From: Lentimonas sp. CC4
Lineage (GTDB): Bacteria > Verrucomicrobiota > Verrucomicrobiia > Opitutales > Coraliomargaritaceae
Direction of reading: 5' to 3'
DNA: 64,000 nt
Assembly (NCBI RefSeq): GCF_902728235.1
Contig: NZ_CACVBO010000002.1
Location: 1 to 64,000 of the forward strand
Positions 36,487 through 45,813 of the stretch are shown in pieces. The notes under the pieces are model-generated. The model was not told the origin of the DNA, did not search any database, and saw only the letters and a list, made by a program, of their open reading frames with translations. The position numbers and the translations under genes were made by a program. Each line of letters opens with the position of its first letter. Positions within the stretch are counted from its first letter, which is position 1.

Positions 36487-38493
36487 ATGCTCGATTTCAT
36501 CTCTCAGATTCTCCACAAAAAAAACGGTGTGCTTTGGCTGCCGTTTGTGCTGTCGCTGGCTTCTTGCTTCTCGAATGTAAGCCATGCAGTCGAGTTTGAG
36601 AACCAGTCACTCAATGGGCTTGAAACACGACTCGCGGAGATCGATCAGCGACTTGGCTCGCTCGCTCAAATGAGTTTACGCACAGGTGACGGCGCGATCG
36701 GTTATCGCTCAAATCGACATTCGAATGCAGACGCCACTGAGTGGGTCGAAATCGACCTAGAGCAAATATACCTGATCGATCAGATTGTCCTGACTCCTGT
36801 AATCTGGCGTGACTTCCAGAAAGGCTTCACCACAGATGCCTTTCCACTTCAGTTCCGAATACTAGCCGGAACTGAAAGCGATCCAAAGGGAAGGATCCTT
36901 GCAGAATACGATGCACAGCGCGCCGCACCACAGGGTATGGGCATTGCGCCAGTTATTATTCCGATCGAGCCCACGGCGGCGTCATGGGTTCGTATCGAGG
37001 CAACACAGCTCTCACTTCGAACATTTGACCAGTATTATGCGTTTGAGCTGTCCGAACTACTCATTTTTAGCGGTGCCACCAATGTGGCTCTACATCAACC
37101 AGTCAAAGCTCCGAACCAGCCCCAGTCACGCCTAAAGCGACTCTCAGCCTCATGGTCGAAGTCCTATCTCGTCGATGGCAGCGTGCCCTACCTAATGAAC
37201 TCCTCAACGGGAGAACGAAGCATTAGTTATTTAAGCAGGCCAATGGATCAACTTACAAAAGGGAAGACGACCACTGCCTTCTTCAACGTGGATCTAGGCA
37301 CGTCTTACCCCATTGAACAGATCAATCTACACGCGATTGAGAAAGGTAATACAGTGCCACAAAGTAATATGGATGGCGCGGGCACTCCACCTGCCTTTAG
37401 CATTGAGGGGGCAAATAATCCTGACTTCTCCGACGCTATAGTGCTCGTCGATTATACAGAGCACCTCACCTCCTCAGATGAGCCAATCATGATGTGGGAC
37501 GTCCCAGATACGAACTGCCGATATATCCGCCTCAGCGTCGCTAATAATGAGCGCATAACGCCTGACTTTCAAATTGGATTTGCCGAGATAGAGCTCATTG
37601 CCAATGCTCAGAATGTAGCACTGGGCAAAGAGTTCACATCCAATATCGCACCTCGTCATGAGGCGAGTTCGCGCTCAATTAAAGCGCTTACCGATGGCAG
37701 AAATCTCTACGGCGACATTCTCCCCATGCACAATTGGCTAGAGCAGCTTGCTGAGCGTCATCGTCTAGAAACCGAACGCCCCTTGATTCTCGCTGAAATC
37801 GGCCACCGCTACGCCCAACAAAAGTCGAACCTAAGGGTGATGACTTGGCTACTCGCAGCAGCTGTGGCGGCCATTTGCTTTACGATACTAATCGGTCGCA
37901 ACATTCGCGTGAAGCAAGCCGCACAAATTAAAGAGCGCTTTGCCGCCGACCTACACGACGAACTCGGAGCCAACCTGCACACCATTAGTCTGCTCAGCGA
38001 CCTTGCAAGAGACTCGGTGGATGAGCGCGACGAGTTGATCGGTCTACTCGATGAAATGCGGATCATGAGCGAACGGAGCGGTAAAGCGGCGCGCTACTGC
38101 ACCAACATACTTGAAGCCGAAGAGTTGTGCGAAGACCTGCAGGATGAAATCGAGAAGATGAGTCGACGCCTACTCGCGGACATCCAATATACATTAAATT
38201 TCAAAGGTAAGACAGAACTCGGAACACTACGAACCAAGCGACGGATCGACCTCTATTTATTTTATAAAGAATCACTGGTGAACATCATCCGCCACTCTGG
38301 AGCCTCTGAAGTAACCATTGATATCTCCGCATCTATGAACAGGGTGCAATTTGTGATCACAGATAATGGCTCTGGCACCACGGAAATTCCCCCCTCACTG
38401 GCACGACGGGCCAGACTATTAAAAGCTAAAATCACAACAGACACTCCAGTTGAGGGCGGCACCTCGATCACCCTCAACCTGAAGCGCACTTAA
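36487..38493 (+). CDS. Membrane sensor histidine kinase 2 with discoidin-type sensor
   Basis: 668 residues. A signal peptide (LPFVLSLASCFSNVSHA) is followed by two discoidin/F5-8 type C-like domains (about 55-200, EWVEIDLEQIYLIDQIVLTP; about 200-390, FNVDLGTSYPIEQINLHAI and CRYIRLSVANN). A membrane helix lies at about 450-470 (LLAAAVAAICFTILIG). The cytoplasmic part has a HisKA_3-like box with H490 in DLHDELGANL and an HATPase domain (KESLVNIIRHS, TDNGSG). Discoidin domains often bind galactose- or fucose-type sugars, so it probably senses an oligosaccharide from the target glycan. The regulator gene follows after 13 bases. Confidence 0.92.
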   Translation: MLDFISQILHKKNGVLWLPFVLSLASCFSNVSHAVEFENQSLNGLETRLAEIDQRLGSLAQMSLRTGDGAIGYRSNRHSNADATEWVEIDLEQIYLIDQIVLTPVIWRDFQKGFTTDAFPLQFRILAGTESDPKGRILAEYDAQRAAPQGMGIAPVIIPIEPTAASWVRIEATQLSLRTFDQYYAFELSELLIFSGATNVALHQPVKAPNQPQSRLKRLSASWSKSYLVDGSVPYLMNSSTGERSISYLSRPMDQLTKGKTTTAFFNVDLGTSYPIEQINLHAIEKGNTVPQSNMDGAGTPPAFSIEGANNPDFSDAIVLVDYTEHLTSSDEPIMMWDVPDTNCRYIRLSVANNERITPDFQIGFAEIELIANAQNVALGKEFTSNIAPRHEASSRSIKALTDGRNLYGDILPMHNWLEQLAERHRLETERPLILAEIGHRYAQQKSNLRVMTWLLAAAVAAICFTILIGRNIRVKQAAQIKERFAADLHDELGANLHTISLLSDLARDSVDERDELIGLLDEMRIMSERSGKAARYCTNILEAEELCEDLQDEIEKMSRRLLADIQYTLNFKGKTELGTLRTKRRIDLYLFYKESLVNIIRHSGASEVTIDISASMNRVQFVITDNGSGTTEIPPSLARRARLLKAKITTDTPVEGGTSITLNLKRT

Positions 38494-38506
38494 GCCGCAA
38501 TTTAAT

Positions 38507-39160
38507 ATGAAAGATAGTATTTCACTTACGATTATTGAGGATCACATCGCTTACAGAAATGTCATTGAGCGCTCCTTAGAGAAAGTCCCCAATCTCACAG
38601 TGATCAGTCGATACGGCACCGCGGAAATCGCGCTGAGAGATTTCGAAAATCACAAAATCACGGAGAATCCCGATATTATACTTCTCGACCTCAATCTACC
38701 TGGCATGTCTGGCCTAGAGGCGATCTCATGGATTCGTGATTATCTCCCCAAAGCGAAAATCATCATCCTATCGCAGTCGGACAACGAGTCAGACGTCGTC
38801 GATGCGATTTCAAAGGGCGCGACAGGCTACCTGCTGAAGTCCGCAAAGGCTTCAGAAATTATTGCTGCCATTCAAACAGTGATTGATGGTGGCGCGTCAT
38901 TGGACTCAGGGGTCGCGAGCTATATCATTGACCGGATCAAGAAAGACAAGAAGCAGACTACCATCAGGAACCCGCTTTCTGAACGCGAGCTCGAGGTGCT
39001 CAAGTTACTCGCAGAGGGAATGCTCAAAAAAGAGATCTCAGAAGAATTGAAGGTCAGCGTGCCAACCGTTGCGTTTCACGTGAAAAATATATTTCAAAAG
39101 CTCGACGCGAGCAATGCGCCCGCAGCAGTGGGGAAAGCCTACAAAAAGGGAATTCTGTAA
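38507..39160 (+). CDS. NarL/LuxR-family response regulator 2
   Basis: 217 residues. The receiver has the acidic pair E11-D12, phosphoacceptor D61 (IILLDLNLPG) and a lysine in YLLKSAK. The LuxR-type helix-turn-helix is at about 150-210 (LSERELEVLKLLAEG, KEISEELKVSVPTVAFHVKN). It is the evident partner of the kinase just upstream. Its recognition helix differs from that of regulator 1 (VSVPTVAFHVK versus VSRRTAAFHLE), consistent with each binding its own motif. CTATC-type sites in the promoter of its own operon suggest autoregulation (inference). Confidence 0.95.
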   Translation: MKDSISLTIIEDHIAYRNVIERSLEKVPNLTVISRYGTAEIALRDFENHKITENPDIILLDLNLPGMSGLEAISWIRDYLPKAKIIILSQSDNESDVVDAISKGATGYLLKSAKASEIIAAIQTVIDGGASLDSGVASYIIDRIKKDKKQTTIRNPLSERELEVLKLLAEGMLKKEISEELKVSVPTVAFHVKNIFQKLDASNAPAAVGKAYKKGIL

Positions 39161-39700
39161 CGCCATTTCTGTCTGTTCGCCGAACCTAAGTGTAGCGGAT
39201 CCGGGAACCGGTTACGACCGTCGCATCAGTAATATCTCACGCGCATCATAATTTGTGAACAGTGCTGCGGCTCATGCGGCTCTCCCGAATGTGTTGGTTG
39301 ATTGGGGAGGGACGGCCTCCGCGCTTGCCGCGTTCTACGCTGCCGTCCTCACTGCCTAGGCACAGAACCGAAGCGCTCAACCAATGCACCCGCACGACGC
39401 AAGACGAGGCAGAGCTCGTCCCTCCCCAATAAACCTCGATTCAGGAGTTAGAAGTTAGGAGTCAGAAGTTAGTCTTTGATTATGAAGCCTTTGTAGATTC
39501 TCCTATAGACGCCAATTTGGCGAGCGTCTAAGACGCCATAAAACACTGATGCTCAGCTTCTAGCTCCTTCCTCCTAACTTCTAACTACTCTTTTAAGGAT
39601 AAACCACAGCGGGAGGGATGCCCTCCGCGCTTGCCGCGTTCTACGCTGCCGTCCGCACTGCCTAGGCACAGAACTGAAAGCCATCCAACGGGATCACTGT
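39161..39700. repeat. Composite interspersed repeats in the 39161-39713 gap
   Basis: GGTTGATTGGGGAGGGACGG ... CGCTGCCGTC ... CAAGACGAGGCAGAGCTCG (39295-39425) is a diverged copy of the 116-bp repeat at 2401; a partial second copy lies at 39606-39670. Between them CAGGAGTTAGAAGTTAGGAG (39433) and similar words occur. No gene is seen. Confidence 0.8.
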
Positions 39701-39713
39701 GATTTGAATTCTA

Positions 39714-41246
39714 TTACTGTTTTAGCGAAGAACTCGGCGGCAGTGGCACGTCATTCTGCTGGCGCCATGCGACGAGTTCATTCAATAGCTGCTGTGCCAT
39801 TTCAGGGTGGCTCTTGGACAGGTCGTGACTCTCCTTGAGATCTGCATCGGTATCGTAGAGTTCGATATTTCCATTTTTTAGATATTGAATCAGCTTCCAC
39901 TTGCCCTTGCGTATGATCGAGCAAGGCGGATCTTTATAAGTGCTCGCGACATGCCAGAAAATCGGGCGCTCCTCAAGCGCTTCCCCACGCATCAGAGGCA
40001 CCCAACTGTCGCCATCCAAGGTGCCCGTGTAATCGCGAACCCCAGCAAGTTCGAGGAATGTGGGGAACAAATCCAGTCCCTGAACGGGCGTATCAATACG
40101 TCCCGGTTTTACGACATTCGGCCAATTCACCAAGGCTGGCACACGCAGGCCACCGTCATAGACGTTGCCCTTCGCTCCACGGAGGTGGGTGTTGCGACTT
40201 TGAAGACCATTAAAACCATTGTCCGAGGTGAATACGACCACCGTGTTCTTTCGTAGCCCCGCATCATCCAAGTAGTCGAGAATGCGTTGCACATTATCGT
40301 CGATCGATTTGATCATACTCGCATAGGCGGCGATCTCTCTCTTCTTTTTAGCAACCCCCATGCCCTGCCCCGTTTCGGGGTCGCCCGCTTTATTCATAAA
40401 GTGATCCATCAACGCCTCACTGCGCGGAACCGAGGGTTTGTGCGGCGCATAGTAATGCAAGTTCACAAAGAAAGGTTCATCGCGGTGGCGCTGGATAAAG
40501 TCAATCGCATCGTCGGTGAGACGGTCTGTCAGCCATCCATCACCCTCCTTTTCCTGAATGAATGGATTCTTAAATGGCGCGACATAGCCACCGCCTGGTG
40601 CGTTGTAGCCCTTTTTATAGCCACGAGCCGGATCGCCCCACCAGGTGCCACCGACATTCTCATCAAACCCGCGACCGATGGGATAATACTTCTGAATTTC
40701 CGGCGTTTGGTGCGCGGCCAGCCAGCTCAGGTCACCGTTGCTCGGCTGTCCGAGTTTCTTTTTGAACGGAAGTTTTCCTTCTGCATCAGGATTGGGTCCA
40801 ACGATGTGCCACTTGCCTAGGTGAATTAGTTTATAGCCAGCCTCGCTCAATGGTTGGGAAAACACCGGGTGCTCCTCGCCGACTGTCCATTTTGAAAAAA
40901 TATTGTCGGCAGCCTTTCCCTTCTCCAACACTGGCACCGTGTAGCACCCGGTGCGGAAGGACTGCTGCCCAGTCAGGATCGCCGCCCGCGACGGCGAGCA
41001 GGTCGGATACATAAACGCATTTTCAAGCACGAGGCTCTCTGCCGCTAGGGCATCCAGCGCAGGCGTCTCGAAATATTTGCTGCCCATGAAGCCTACGTCC
41101 TGCCAGCCGAGGTCGTCTGCAAGAATGAAAATGATATTTGGTTGGTCTCCCGTAGCATCAGTCGACTGCTGAGCCCACAGAGTGGAAGCCGCACCTAACA
41201 ATAGGGTCGTTGAAATAACCTGACGGACAATACGTATGATCATCAT
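39714..41246 (-). CDS. S1-family sulfatase 5, secreted
   Basis: 510 residues with a signal peptide ending near STLWAQ. Metal-binding DD at 44-45 (ILADDLGWQD); formylglycine C83 in CSPSR; GKWHIVG; VFTSDNGFNG. The insert RGFDENVGGTWWGDPARGY and the NLHYYAPHKPSVP segment fit S1 members that act on uronic acid or fucose sulfates, but the subfamily cannot be fixed by eye. The gene appears monocistronic, with a CTATC-N9-AGGTATC site 30 bases before the ATG. Confidence 0.95.
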   Translation of the reverse strand: MMIIRIVRQVISTTLLLGAASTLWAQQSTDATGDQPNIIFILADDLGWQDVGFMGSKYFETPALDALAAESLVLENAFMYPTCSPSRAAILTGQQSFRTGCYTVPVLEKGKAADNIFSKWTVGEEHPVFSQPLSEAGYKLIHLGKWHIVGPNPDAEGKLPFKKKLGQPSNGDLSWLAAHQTPEIQKYYPIGRGFDENVGGTWWGDPARGYKKGYNAPGGGYVAPFKNPFIQEKEGDGWLTDRLTDDAIDFIQRHRDEPFFVNLHYYAPHKPSVPRSEALMDHFMNKAGDPETGQGMGVAKKKREIAAYASMIKSIDDNVQRILDYLDDAGLRKNTVVVFTSDNGFNGLQSRNTHLRGAKGNVYDGGLRVPALVNWPNVVKPGRIDTPVQGLDLFPTFLELAGVRDYTGTLDGDSWVPLMRGEALEERPIFWHVASTYKDPPCSIIRKGKWKLIQYLKNGNIELYDTDADLKESHDLSKSHPEMAQQLLNELVAWRQQNDVPLPPSSSLKQ

Positions 41247-41275
41247 GATAGCCTAACATTTTTCAGCGAGGGGCG

Positions 41276-41296
41276 CTATCACGCAAACAAGGTATC
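41276..41296 (-). promoter_or_regulatory. Direct-repeat site CTATC-N9-AGGTATC
   Basis: An exact match to the consensus, 30 bases upstream of the sulfatase start at 41246. Other members: 36284, 49613, 51239, 60316. Confidence 0.55.
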
Positions 41297-41611
41297 TATG
41301 CACAAAAATCGACTGCGTCTTCTTAACCCTACTCTTAGTCTTAATAATAATCAAAGCGTTGAAAAGTAGGGCTCGAGCTTGCTCGACACCGCGACAACAC
41401 TGCGATGGATTCGATTCACAACGCGACGGCACGCCTTCCTTGGCTTCGCTTTTTTCCACAACCGCTAGCGCTAGCACCCAAGGGCATAATAAAGGGCCCT
41501 AGCGGGCGAGGAAGGGAGGGGCTTCAATCGGTGTGACATTCTCCCTTCCTTTCCTAGCGGTTGTATGAATTTTAATATGCTATGGCATTAGGCTATATCA
41601 TGGTTTGATTG

Positions 41612-41685
41612 TAGCGATGGCACGCTAGTCCCATCGATTGATTCTCGGATAGAACGATCGACCTTGCTAGCGCAAGTTCGCTACT
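41612..41685. repeat. Single dispersed palindromic element
   Basis: GTAGCGATGGCACGCTAGTC ... TTGCTAGCGCAAGTTCGCTAC, 74 bases with GTAGCGA/TCGCTAC ends, is a reverse-oriented copy of the unit in the 19506 array. The remaining part of 41247-41812 contains a GTTGCACCC-like repeat remnant near 41470 and the terminator at 41752; no gene. Confidence 0.8.
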
Positions 41686-41751
41686 CAATGAGATGAATAT
41701 ATCGAACAGATCATCACTTCTTCAAAACCGGATCAGACAATGAACCAAAAG

Positions 41752-41783
41752 AATCCCCAAGCTCCGACAGGAACTTGGGGATT
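41752..41783 (-). terminator. Terminator of PEP-CTERM gene 1
   Basis: AATCCCCAAG and CTTGGGGATT form a 10-bp stem, followed on the - strand by CTTTT. The same hairpin, loop included, follows the second PEP-CTERM gene at 42778. Confidence 0.88.
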
Positions 41784-41812
41784 CGAAAGATAAGTCTTTG
41801 GGTGACCGACGA

Positions 41813-42586
41813 TTAAGCCTGACGGCGGCGGACCATCACGTAGCTCAAGCCAAGCAGGCCAGCGAGCAGGGCGTAGGAGCTTGGCTCTGGAACGGCTGTC
41901 ACCTCAATGCTATTGAGCACGAACTGTGCATTCGGGGAACCAGGCGCCTGGATATTTGCGCCGACAAACATTGTCGATCCACCAAACAAGCTAGCGTAAG
42001 TGTCTCCACCTGCATAAGCAATAGCAGTATCACCAAGATACCCTGCGCCTAAGCCAGTTGCCGAATAGGTAATACCTGACGCATCGAAAGTAGCTGTAAG
42101 CGTGAAACCACTAGTCTGACTTGCGGCAGCGATTGTATTGTCGACAGACGATTGAGAGCCGAAGTTGACGTCCATAACATTGTCTGTCCCGTTCTCAAAG
42201 AGGAAACGAGCTACATTATCGAAAGAACTAGCAGTTGTCGACAGTCCTAACTGGAAACCATTACTAGCAGTATCCGAATAAGTCTCGACTACCCATGTCA
42301 CAGTAAAGCTGGTATAGGATGAGACATCGAACGCTGTGGTGCTAATCATACCACTGCGGTTGTTGGTTCCTGTTGCGTTAAAAGTAGCAAGCCCCCCAGA
42401 TTCATTGGCGCTAAAAACGGGATTAACATTATTAACGTCTATAGTTTCAAAGCCGCCGTTGACGTCGCCTGCAGTGGTGGCGGTCGAAAGGATACCATCG
42501 CTGAAGGTGTCATTGAACACTGTCGCCGCGTTTGCTGCGCCTGCAATCATTAGACCTGCGGTTAATGTAATGAGTCCTTTTTTCAT
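41813..42586 (-). CDS. PEP-CTERM sorted surface protein 1
   Basis: The start at ATG 42586 gives MKKGLITLTAGLMIAGAANA, a good signal peptide; an in-frame ATG lies upstream at 42625. About 257 residues. The C-terminus has VPEPSSYALLAGLLGLSYVM followed by VRRRQA, the PEP-CTERM sorting tripartite signal recognised by exosortase. The central part (SFTVTWVVETYSDTASNGFQ) is beta-rich and resembles concanavalin-like folds. Such proteins are usually exported and processed by an exosortase encoded elsewhere, often with exopolysaccharide. A CCTATC-N6-GATAGG palindrome lies 70 bases before the start. Its C-terminal DNA and terminator are nearly identical to those of the neighbour at 42838, showing a local duplication. 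Confidence 0.92.
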   Translation of the reverse strand: MKKGLITLTAGLMIAGAANAATVFNDTFSDGILSTATTAGDVNGGFETIDVNNVNPVFSANESGGLATFNATGTNNRSGMISTTAFDVSSYTSFTVTWVVETYSDTASNGFQLGLSTTASSFDNVARFLFENGTDNVMDVNFGSQSSVDNTIAAASQTSGFTLTATFDASGITYSATGLGAGYLGDTAIAYAGGDTYASLFGGSTMFVGANIQAPGSPNAQFVLNSIEVTAVPEPSSYALLAGLLGLSYVMVRRRQA

Positions 42587-42655
42587 ATTTAGTAGTATTG
42601 GGCTAGGGTTGGTGGAACAAGACACTCAAACTACCAGAAGTTCCACTGCCTGTTA

Positions 42656-42673
42656 CCTATCAATGTAGATAGG
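42656..42673. promoter_or_regulatory. Operator-like palindrome CCTATC-N6-GATAGG
   Basis: A perfect 6-6-6 inverted repeat, 70 bases upstream of PEP-CTERM gene 1. The sequence from here to the ATG (GGGTTGGT, then TAAATATGAAAA on the other strand) resembles the leader at 60352-60451. Confidence 0.65.
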
Positions 42674-42777
42674 TTTTGGTCTTTTTCTCAAAATTTAGAG
42701 CGAGGCGCTTCCCACCGGAAAAAGGCTCTGTGGTTACCTGTCACCACCTAGCAAACAGCGCGTATGCACACATAAAA

Positions 42778-42809
42778 AATCCCCAAGCTCCGACAGGAAC
42801 TTGGGGATT
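42778..42809 (-). terminator. Terminator of PEP-CTERM gene 2
   Basis: The same AATCCCCAAG/CTTGGGGATT stem as at 41752, here followed on the - strand by a run of six T. Confidence 0.92.
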
Positions 42810-42837
42810 CGAAAAAGAAGTCTTTTGTGACCGACGA

Positions 42838-43638
42838 TTAAGCCTGACGGCGGCGGATCATCACGTAGCTCAAGCCAAGCAGGCCCGCGAGCAAGGCGTA
42901 GGAGCTTGGCTCAGGAACAGTGGACAAAGATACGGACGAAATATATCTATTAAAAGAGTCGTCCTGCCCGTAAGCGGCAAAGCGATAGCTGTCATCTAAA
43001 TCAAATGTCGTAATGTTACCAGTTGCCTCCGTCACGCCATTGATCGAATAGGTCCAGTCCACGCCCCCGGAACCATCAGCGTCAATTCTAATGACAACAG
43101 GCGTCACGGAGTTGGCAATGAATTGCTGGTTGGTTCCGGAAGCATCTAATAGGGTTCCGGCAGTTCCATTCACAAAATTCAAACCTTGGTTAGCTTGTCC
43201 ATTTGTCACATTGGCACCTATACTATAAACACCAAGATCGGCTCTTGCAAAAGGATTACTACTATCGGCAGCGGCAACAGTAGCAAGATCCACATCGTCT
43301 CGTATCAGACCAAAAGAGAGCAGGTTCGCAGCGGTATCCCCGATGCTGCTCGTAAAGTAATTGACTGTAAGTTCGAAACCACCATCCGACTGCCAACTAT
43401 TTATTGAGTAGGCAATGGCGCTATTCTTGAAATTCGTGCCAGACGTGTTAAATGACAATTCACCGTCGTCAGACCAAGAGTGCCCTGCCAAGGTGCGATT
43501 AGCCGCACCTCCGCCTATGCCGGAGTTGTTGGCAATGCCGTCATCATCGAAGCTGTCTTGGTAAACAACAGTGGCTCCCTGTGCTGCGCCTGCGATCAAT
43601 GGGCCAATGGTTAGAGCAAGTAAGGATTTAATCATCAT
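42838..43638 (-). CDS. PEP-CTERM sorted surface protein 2
   Basis: 266 residues; signal peptide MMIKSLLALTIGPLIAGAAQG. The C-terminal sorting signal VPEPSSYALLAGLLGLSYVM-IRRRQA is identical to that of protein 1 except for one residue. The central region (SIGDTAANLLSFGLIRDD, WTYSINGVTEATGN) is again beta-rich but diverged. Each paralogue has its own terminator and its own upstream site (43706, a weak form of the palindrome), so they are independent transcripts under what looks like common control. A role at the cell surface, such as binding the polysaccharide, is plausible but unproven. Confidence 0.92.
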   Translation of the reverse strand: MMIKSLLALTIGPLIAGAAQGATVVYQDSFDDDGIANNSGIGGGAANRTLAGHSWSDDGELSFNTSGTNFKNSAIAYSINSWQSDGGFELTVNYFTSSIGDTAANLLSFGLIRDDVDLATVAAADSSNPFARADLGVYSIGANVTNGQANQGLNFVNGTAGTLLDASGTNQQFIANSVTPVVIRIDADGSGGVDWTYSINGVTEATGNITTFDLDDSYRFAAYGQDDSFNRYISSVSLSTVPEPSSYALLAGLLGLSYVMIRRRQA

Positions 43639-43705
43639 TATTCGTGGTATTTCGGGGTTGCTGGATAATCAGGACTCAGACCATCACATATTATACGATT
43701 GTAGA

Positions 43706-43723
43706 CCGATCTAAATAAATAGT
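43706..43723. promoter_or_regulatory. Degenerate palindrome CCGATC-N6-AATAGT
   Basis: A weakened form of CCTATC-N6-GATAGG (9 of 12 positions), 68 bases before PEP-CTERM gene 2, almost the same distance as the perfect copy before gene 1 (70 bases). Position rather than sequence is the main support. Confidence 0.35.
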
Positions 43724-43821
43724 TTTTTGATTTTTTGTCAAAAAATCTATCAACAAAACCGATCACTTTCGTAGCTCAATCTACCTCCCGGATAAATGAA
43801 CCTTAAACCCGCAGAATCCCA

Positions 43822-45795
43822 TTAATACTGCGGGCGAATCCACATACAGTGACCGCCGCCCGGCGCGATGTAAGCGGAAATGGTGTCGCCCTTTTTAACT
43901 GTCATTTTACGAACTTGATACAATTCGCGCTTCGTTTCGACTGGCTTGAACGGCATCTTTTTCTTTTGCGCGTCTTTGCGATTCCATCCTCCAGTGAACT
44001 GATAATTGCTCTCCGCAGTATCTTCGTAAAGGGTGACATCGTAAGTCACGCCTGGCTTGATAAAATCGAGTGTGATCTCGGTCGTGCGACCGGACTCATC
44101 GGCGAGTGCCGCAGTGAACCATGTATCCCCCGAACGGCGTGCCATGGTGATGTAATCGCCGATTTCCATCTCTAAGACTTTCGTTTCATCCCAAGTCATC
44201 GGTAGATGCTTAATGTATTCGAAAAGATCCATCTTGCGGTTATAGGCATCCGGCATGTCGGGAAGCGTCAAAATACCGCTATAAAACACCATGCACTGCC
44301 CCACCTGGGACACGACGGTGCTGGGGATCTGCTTGTGCACTTTGTCACGTGCAATGGATTGATCCATGTCAAACAGGCCGCAACTACGGTCAACGGGGCC
44401 GCCGAGGTTGTGCACCACTGGGAAGACCGAAAGCTCGGACGGTGTCGCGGGGACACGGTTTGCAGCATCCAACATACTGTTCACATATTCATTCGTCATG
44501 TAATGTGGGTAGGTGCGCGTCAGGCCAGTCGGCTTGTTGGGCTCGTGCAGGTTATACATGATGTCGTATTCCGCACATTTCTCCAGCACCTTCACGCTAA
44601 AGGCGTTCTTCGGTTGGCTACCGCCGCCGAGGAAACCATGTTTGATACCTACAATCCCCCACTTCTTATATTGTGAGAACGTGCGATCCATATCGAAGCC
44701 CTTGAGTGCCTTGTCATTGATATAAAGCCAGATGCCGACGCCCTTTTCTTTCGCGTAAGCAGCCACCTTGGGCATGTCGACTTCGTGCTCAAAAGTGATA
44801 GGATCGGACTTCGGGCTACGCTCGGGGCCATACCACTCGGCATCGATAATGAGGAATGGTAAGCCGTGCTCGTGGGCGAAATCAATATAGCGAATATAGC
44901 TCTCGGCGTTGATACCATATACAAAGCCATCGTCAGCCTTACCGCCGTGGCAGCGCCAATCCCACAAACTCACACCAGTCTTGATCCAGCTGGTGTCGGT
45001 CAGCTTATTGGGATCGTTCAAATTAAGAATCATCGAAGATTCGACTAGCTCACCAGGCGTCGCAGTTATCAAAATGGTGCGCCAAGCGCTGACCGCACCA
45101 GCAGCTGATCGCATCGCGCCGTTGTAAGTCAAGGTGCGCTTATCGTTGCCAAGTGTGAGGTTCGCATCGGAGGAGTTGACCACTGCGGCTTCATGCAAGG
45201 AGACGTAGCAATCGTCTGCCAGCTTCACGGTAAATGGGGTGCGACTAGGTTTCTTGATCGCTTCGAATGGCACATCATTGAACAAAGTCGTCGAAGAGGC
45301 GGCATACCATGCGGTCGGTGCCTCTGAGACGATGGATACTTGCGAGAGCTCCTTTGCGAAATTCGCGTTGTTTAGGCTCTGCTGCTCTGGGAATACGTAG
45401 CGAAAAGCAACACCATCGTTATACGCACGCAAGATAACCTGCATCGTGCGCTTCGGTGTTTCGGCCTCGGAGACTTCTAAGGTCAGTTCGTTATAGTGGT
45501 TACGATACTCGCTGAACTGCCCCCAAACCGGCTTCCAGGTCTCATCATGCGAGCTATTAGTCGAACCCGTGATTTCAAGGGCACCCGAAAATGCACCACC
45601 TGCCAGTTCGATTCCCAAGCGGGATTCGGCAATGATGGACTTACCGTTGAACTCGACAGAATACGTGACCTGTCCGTTCGCCGCATGTGTCTCGAGTTGA
45701 ATCGCTTGATCGGGTGAGCTGATCGAGGCTGCTGACGCCAATGACGGCAACAACATGGCAAGGCCAAGTAAGGAGAGTGATCGGAGATGTTTCAT
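43822..45795 (-). CDS. GH97 family glycoside hydrolase, secreted
   Basis: 657 residues with a signal peptide (LLGLAMLLPSLASA). The N-terminal beta-sandwich, a (beta/alpha)8 barrel with GVSLWDWRCHGGKADDGF and FLIIDAEWYGPE, and the motif NLHEPNKPTGLTRTYPHYMT identify GH97. The family includes inverting alpha-glucosidases and retaining alpha-galactosidases. The HE glutamate typical of the inverting group is present, but I cannot settle specificity by eye. It is the last gene of an operon with the propeller hydrolase at 45814 (18-base gap) and may remove glucose or galactose side groups. Confidence 0.92.
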   Translation of the reverse strand: MKHLRSLSLLGLAMLLPSLASAASISSPDQAIQLETHAANGQVTYSVEFNGKSIIAESRLGIELAGGAFSGALEITGSTNSSHDETWKPVWGQFSEYRNHYNELTLEVSEAETPKRTMQVILRAYNDGVAFRYVFPEQQSLNNANFAKELSQVSIVSEAPTAWYAASSTTLFNDVPFEAIKKPSRTPFTVKLADDCYVSLHEAAVVNSSDANLTLGNDKRTLTYNGAMRSAAGAVSAWRTILITATPGELVESSMILNLNDPNKLTDTSWIKTGVSLWDWRCHGGKADDGFVYGINAESYIRYIDFAHEHGLPFLIIDAEWYGPERSPKSDPITFEHEVDMPKVAAYAKEKGVGIWLYINDKALKGFDMDRTFSQYKKWGIVGIKHGFLGGGSQPKNAFSVKVLEKCAEYDIMYNLHEPNKPTGLTRTYPHYMTNEYVNSMLDAANRVPATPSELSVFPVVHNLGGPVDRSCGLFDMDQSIARDKVHKQIPSTVVSQVGQCMVFYSGILTLPDMPDAYNRKMDLFEYIKHLPMTWDETKVLEMEIGDYITMARRSGDTWFTAALADESGRTTEITLDFIKPGVTYDVTLYEDTAESNYQFTGGWNRKDAQKKKMPFKPVETKRELYQVRKMTVKKGDTISAYIAPGGGHCMWIRPQY

Positions 45796-45813
45796 GATAT
45801 ATTTATAAGAAAA

